64,000 nt of DNA, from NCBI GenBank assembly GCA_009767595.1, contig VSDK01021883.1, forward strand, positions 205,084-269,083, in the 5' to 3' direction. Positions 62,154 through 64,000 of this stretch are shown piece after piece. This stretch comes from Symbiodinium kawagutii (lineage: Eukaryota > Sar > Dinophyceae > Suessiales > Symbiodiniaceae). A program made the translations under genes and the position numbers. Within the stretch, counting starts at the first letter, position 1; every line of letters begins with the position of its first letter. The notes beneath the pieces are model-generated. The model ran no database searches and was not told the origin of the DNA. It saw only the letters and a program-made list of their open reading frames with translations.

Positions 62154-63989
62154 ACCTGCGTTTGTTGGATCTTCTTCAAATAACTTGACAGTGACCTTGG
62201 CGTAAAGAAAGCAAGGACAGTGTTGAAAGTGACAAGAAATCAATCATTGGTTGCTAGATCTATTTCTGTCTTTGGAGCACCGAGAATCTCAAACCACTTC
62301 AGTTCCGCAAAAGTGAGGATATCAATTAAGTGCTCTAAAAACATTAGTTAAATTCAATAATGCAATTCATTCATCAATTTCAACTGCATTTTTCATGCTT
62401 GCTTTCACTACGACACCGCTACACTTGTCGATTTAAGGAAACGGCACAGGCTGCCGCAAAGATGGCGGTGCATCCTGCTCCAAAAGGCAGCAGCGCCTTT
62501 GGAGCCTCTGCAACTGCCAGCTTACGCTCCTGGAGAGAGCAACAGGGTGACAGTGCAGCTGTGAAGCTGTCCATTTTGAGAATTCAAAGTGCCCACTTTA
62601 CATACATATACATATATATATATATATATATATTTATATTTATACATATATACATATTCATATTTATATATGTATGTATACACCTCATGTTTGTTTCCTC
62701 CACTGCTTTACTCAGCTTCTTTACTCAATTCTATATACCTCCTCTCCTCTTTGTAAAAAACCGTCGTGATGATTTGCTACTGAGTACTGGATTCAAGAGT
62801 TGAGCGTCCCTGACACCTTTACTTTCAAATCTTTCAGGATGTCCTGCTCTGCGGCTAGTGCAACGGCCTGTCGCAATGGAGACATGCTGTGCACATGCAG
62901 AGACACTGAGACACTGAAAACTCAGAGGACGAAAGCAGTGAAGGCAGGCAAAAGGCCTGCGAGAAACTGCATCTGCCAAGTCCAAGAGATTTCCTCAGTT
63001 CAAACGCCACGCGAAATAGAGTGAAAAAATCAAATTACACGAAATTCAATAGAATTCAATAGAATCAAAAATAGATAGAGAATGATAGACAGATAGGTTA
63101 CTTTCCCTTCTAATTGCAGCACAGCTTCGTTCCGGAGCTTTCAGCCACTGACGTGTAGGAAAAAATTGCCTTGGTGAACTCTGACGTGAAAGATCGAAGG
63201 AAAACCAGTTCAGCAAAAGTATCCCTTGAACAATCCCGGAAGAAGTTGAGTCTTGTGGTTTTGTTTCTTGTCTTTTGGCATCTTTGCATCTCATGATGGT
63301 CTGTTGCAACGAGGATCGGACACTTGCAATGACAGGCAACACTGCAGCGGCAACCCATGACGTTTGACCAAGGAATGCCAGCGTTATGGCTGAAAAAACC
63401 TTAGTTTCACGCCGACGTGAAAAGAAAACCTGCTGACCTCAGGAGATTCGAGCATCCAGCTGAAAAAAGGTTTCCGCTTGTGGCAACAGGAGTTTGTTCA
63501 CGCAAGGCCTGCAAAGGAGTTTCTGAATCCAACAAATGATTTTCACAGAAGGCAAAGCACGGATTCAAAACAAACAGCATCGAGACCTCTTGATCACGGA
63601 GGATACTTTCAACCCCTGATCGGAGTCGGCGTGAATCAGGTGTGGCTTCCTTGCATTGCGGACATCACTTGTGGCAGAAAGATTGCAGCAAATTTGAAGA
63701 AGTGAAATTAGGCCACCACAATGGTCAACAACACTGGGACCATATCAGAGTGGATTGGATGGATGCAGCTGATCACCAAATAAATCGTTTCTTCAAGGCA
63801 TAGTAAAATCCCCAAAAAAAACGCGTTAATTAAGACGCAAAGTGAAGATTTATACCAAATTATTCATGGGTATGGTGATTCTTGAGAGCCCCATGCAAAG
63901 GAAGCAAGTCCCACCCCTGTTTTTGTACCAGTATGTTGCCCAGGAGCCGACCAGGCAGCAAGATCGGATATAACTTTGGTTCCCGCTTC
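62154..63989 (-). CDS. Copy B, exons 1-9 (N-terminal section, 5' end off window)
   Basis: Exons: 63948-63989 (EAGTKVISDLAAWS), 63587-63649 (DSRRLRSGVESILRDQE), 63488-63508 (ALREQTP), 63322-63399 (LAFLGQTSWVAAAVLPVIAS), 63126-63169 (AIFSYTSVAESSGT), 62957-62993 (KSLGLGRCSFSQ), 62844-62867 (AVALAAEQ), 62446-62529 (ALLPFGAGCTAIFAAAC at its end) and 62154-62195 (VTVKLFEEDPTNAG). All lengths equal copy A. Donors: GC, GT, GT, GT, GC, GC, GA, GC, GC. The start codon and any exons before exon 1 lie beyond 64,000. Confidence 0.83.
62604..62682. repeat. TA-rich microsatellite
   Basis: A long TATATA/TATTTATA tract in the copy B intron between exons 7 and 8. Confidence 0.9.
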
Positions 63990-64000
63990 CTTGCTGCCAC

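Overview
The window looks like nuclear DNA of a dinoflagellate, most likely a Symbiodiniaceae-type genome. No bacterial-style gene exists here. Coding information is cut into dozens of exons of about 20-140 bases. The inferred introns start with GT, GC or GA and end almost without exception in AG followed by G in the next exon. Every gene I can resolve is on the minus strand. Satellites fill the introns. Almost all long uninterrupted reading frames (serine, methionine, leucine or cysteine-rich) are microsatellite artefacts or introns read through. All exon boundaries below were worked out by eye from reading frame, splice-site pattern and, for the main pair, paralogue comparison; there is no transcript evidence.

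The main content is the right-hand 37 kb. It holds two tandem head-to-tail copies of one gene of unknown function: copy A about 27,080-44,994 and copy B 45,577 to beyond the right edge. I matched 39 coding exons in each copy, about 3.34 kb or roughly 1,113 codons. Thirty-six of the 39 exon pairs have identical length and nearly all junctions keep frame. The product appears to be a multi-pass membrane protein made of Ala-rich hydrophobic helices alternating with charged helices, possibly with an N-terminal signal peptide. One exon of about 960-974 bases sits among 38 exons averaging about 62 bases. I do not recognise the family. About 580 bp separate the copy B stop from the candidate copy A start.

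The left-hand 27 kb holds several other minus-strand genes, recovered only in part. From right to left: an uncertain Ser/Lys-rich C-terminus (23.7-24.7 kb); a calmodulin-like EF-hand exon pair (22.8-23.1 kb); a Pro/Gly/Met-rich and coiled-coil protein ending at 18,521; an ankyrin-repeat gene (about 16.2-18.3 kb); a J-domain plus TPR co-chaperone starting at 15,801 with TPR exons to about 12,059; a proline-rich, coiled-coil gene ending at 3,115; and the last two exons of another gene ending at 765. The first 650 bp are a coding-like 12-bp minisatellite with a 488-bp higher-order period.

Intergenic and intronic sequence carries many satellites: (CTTT)n, (GAT/GAC)n, TA tracts, and 12-, 30- and ~55-bp minisatellites. 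There are two assembly gaps (43,700-43,716 and 55,040-55,076). I saw no rRNA, tRNA, CRISPR array or intact transposon.
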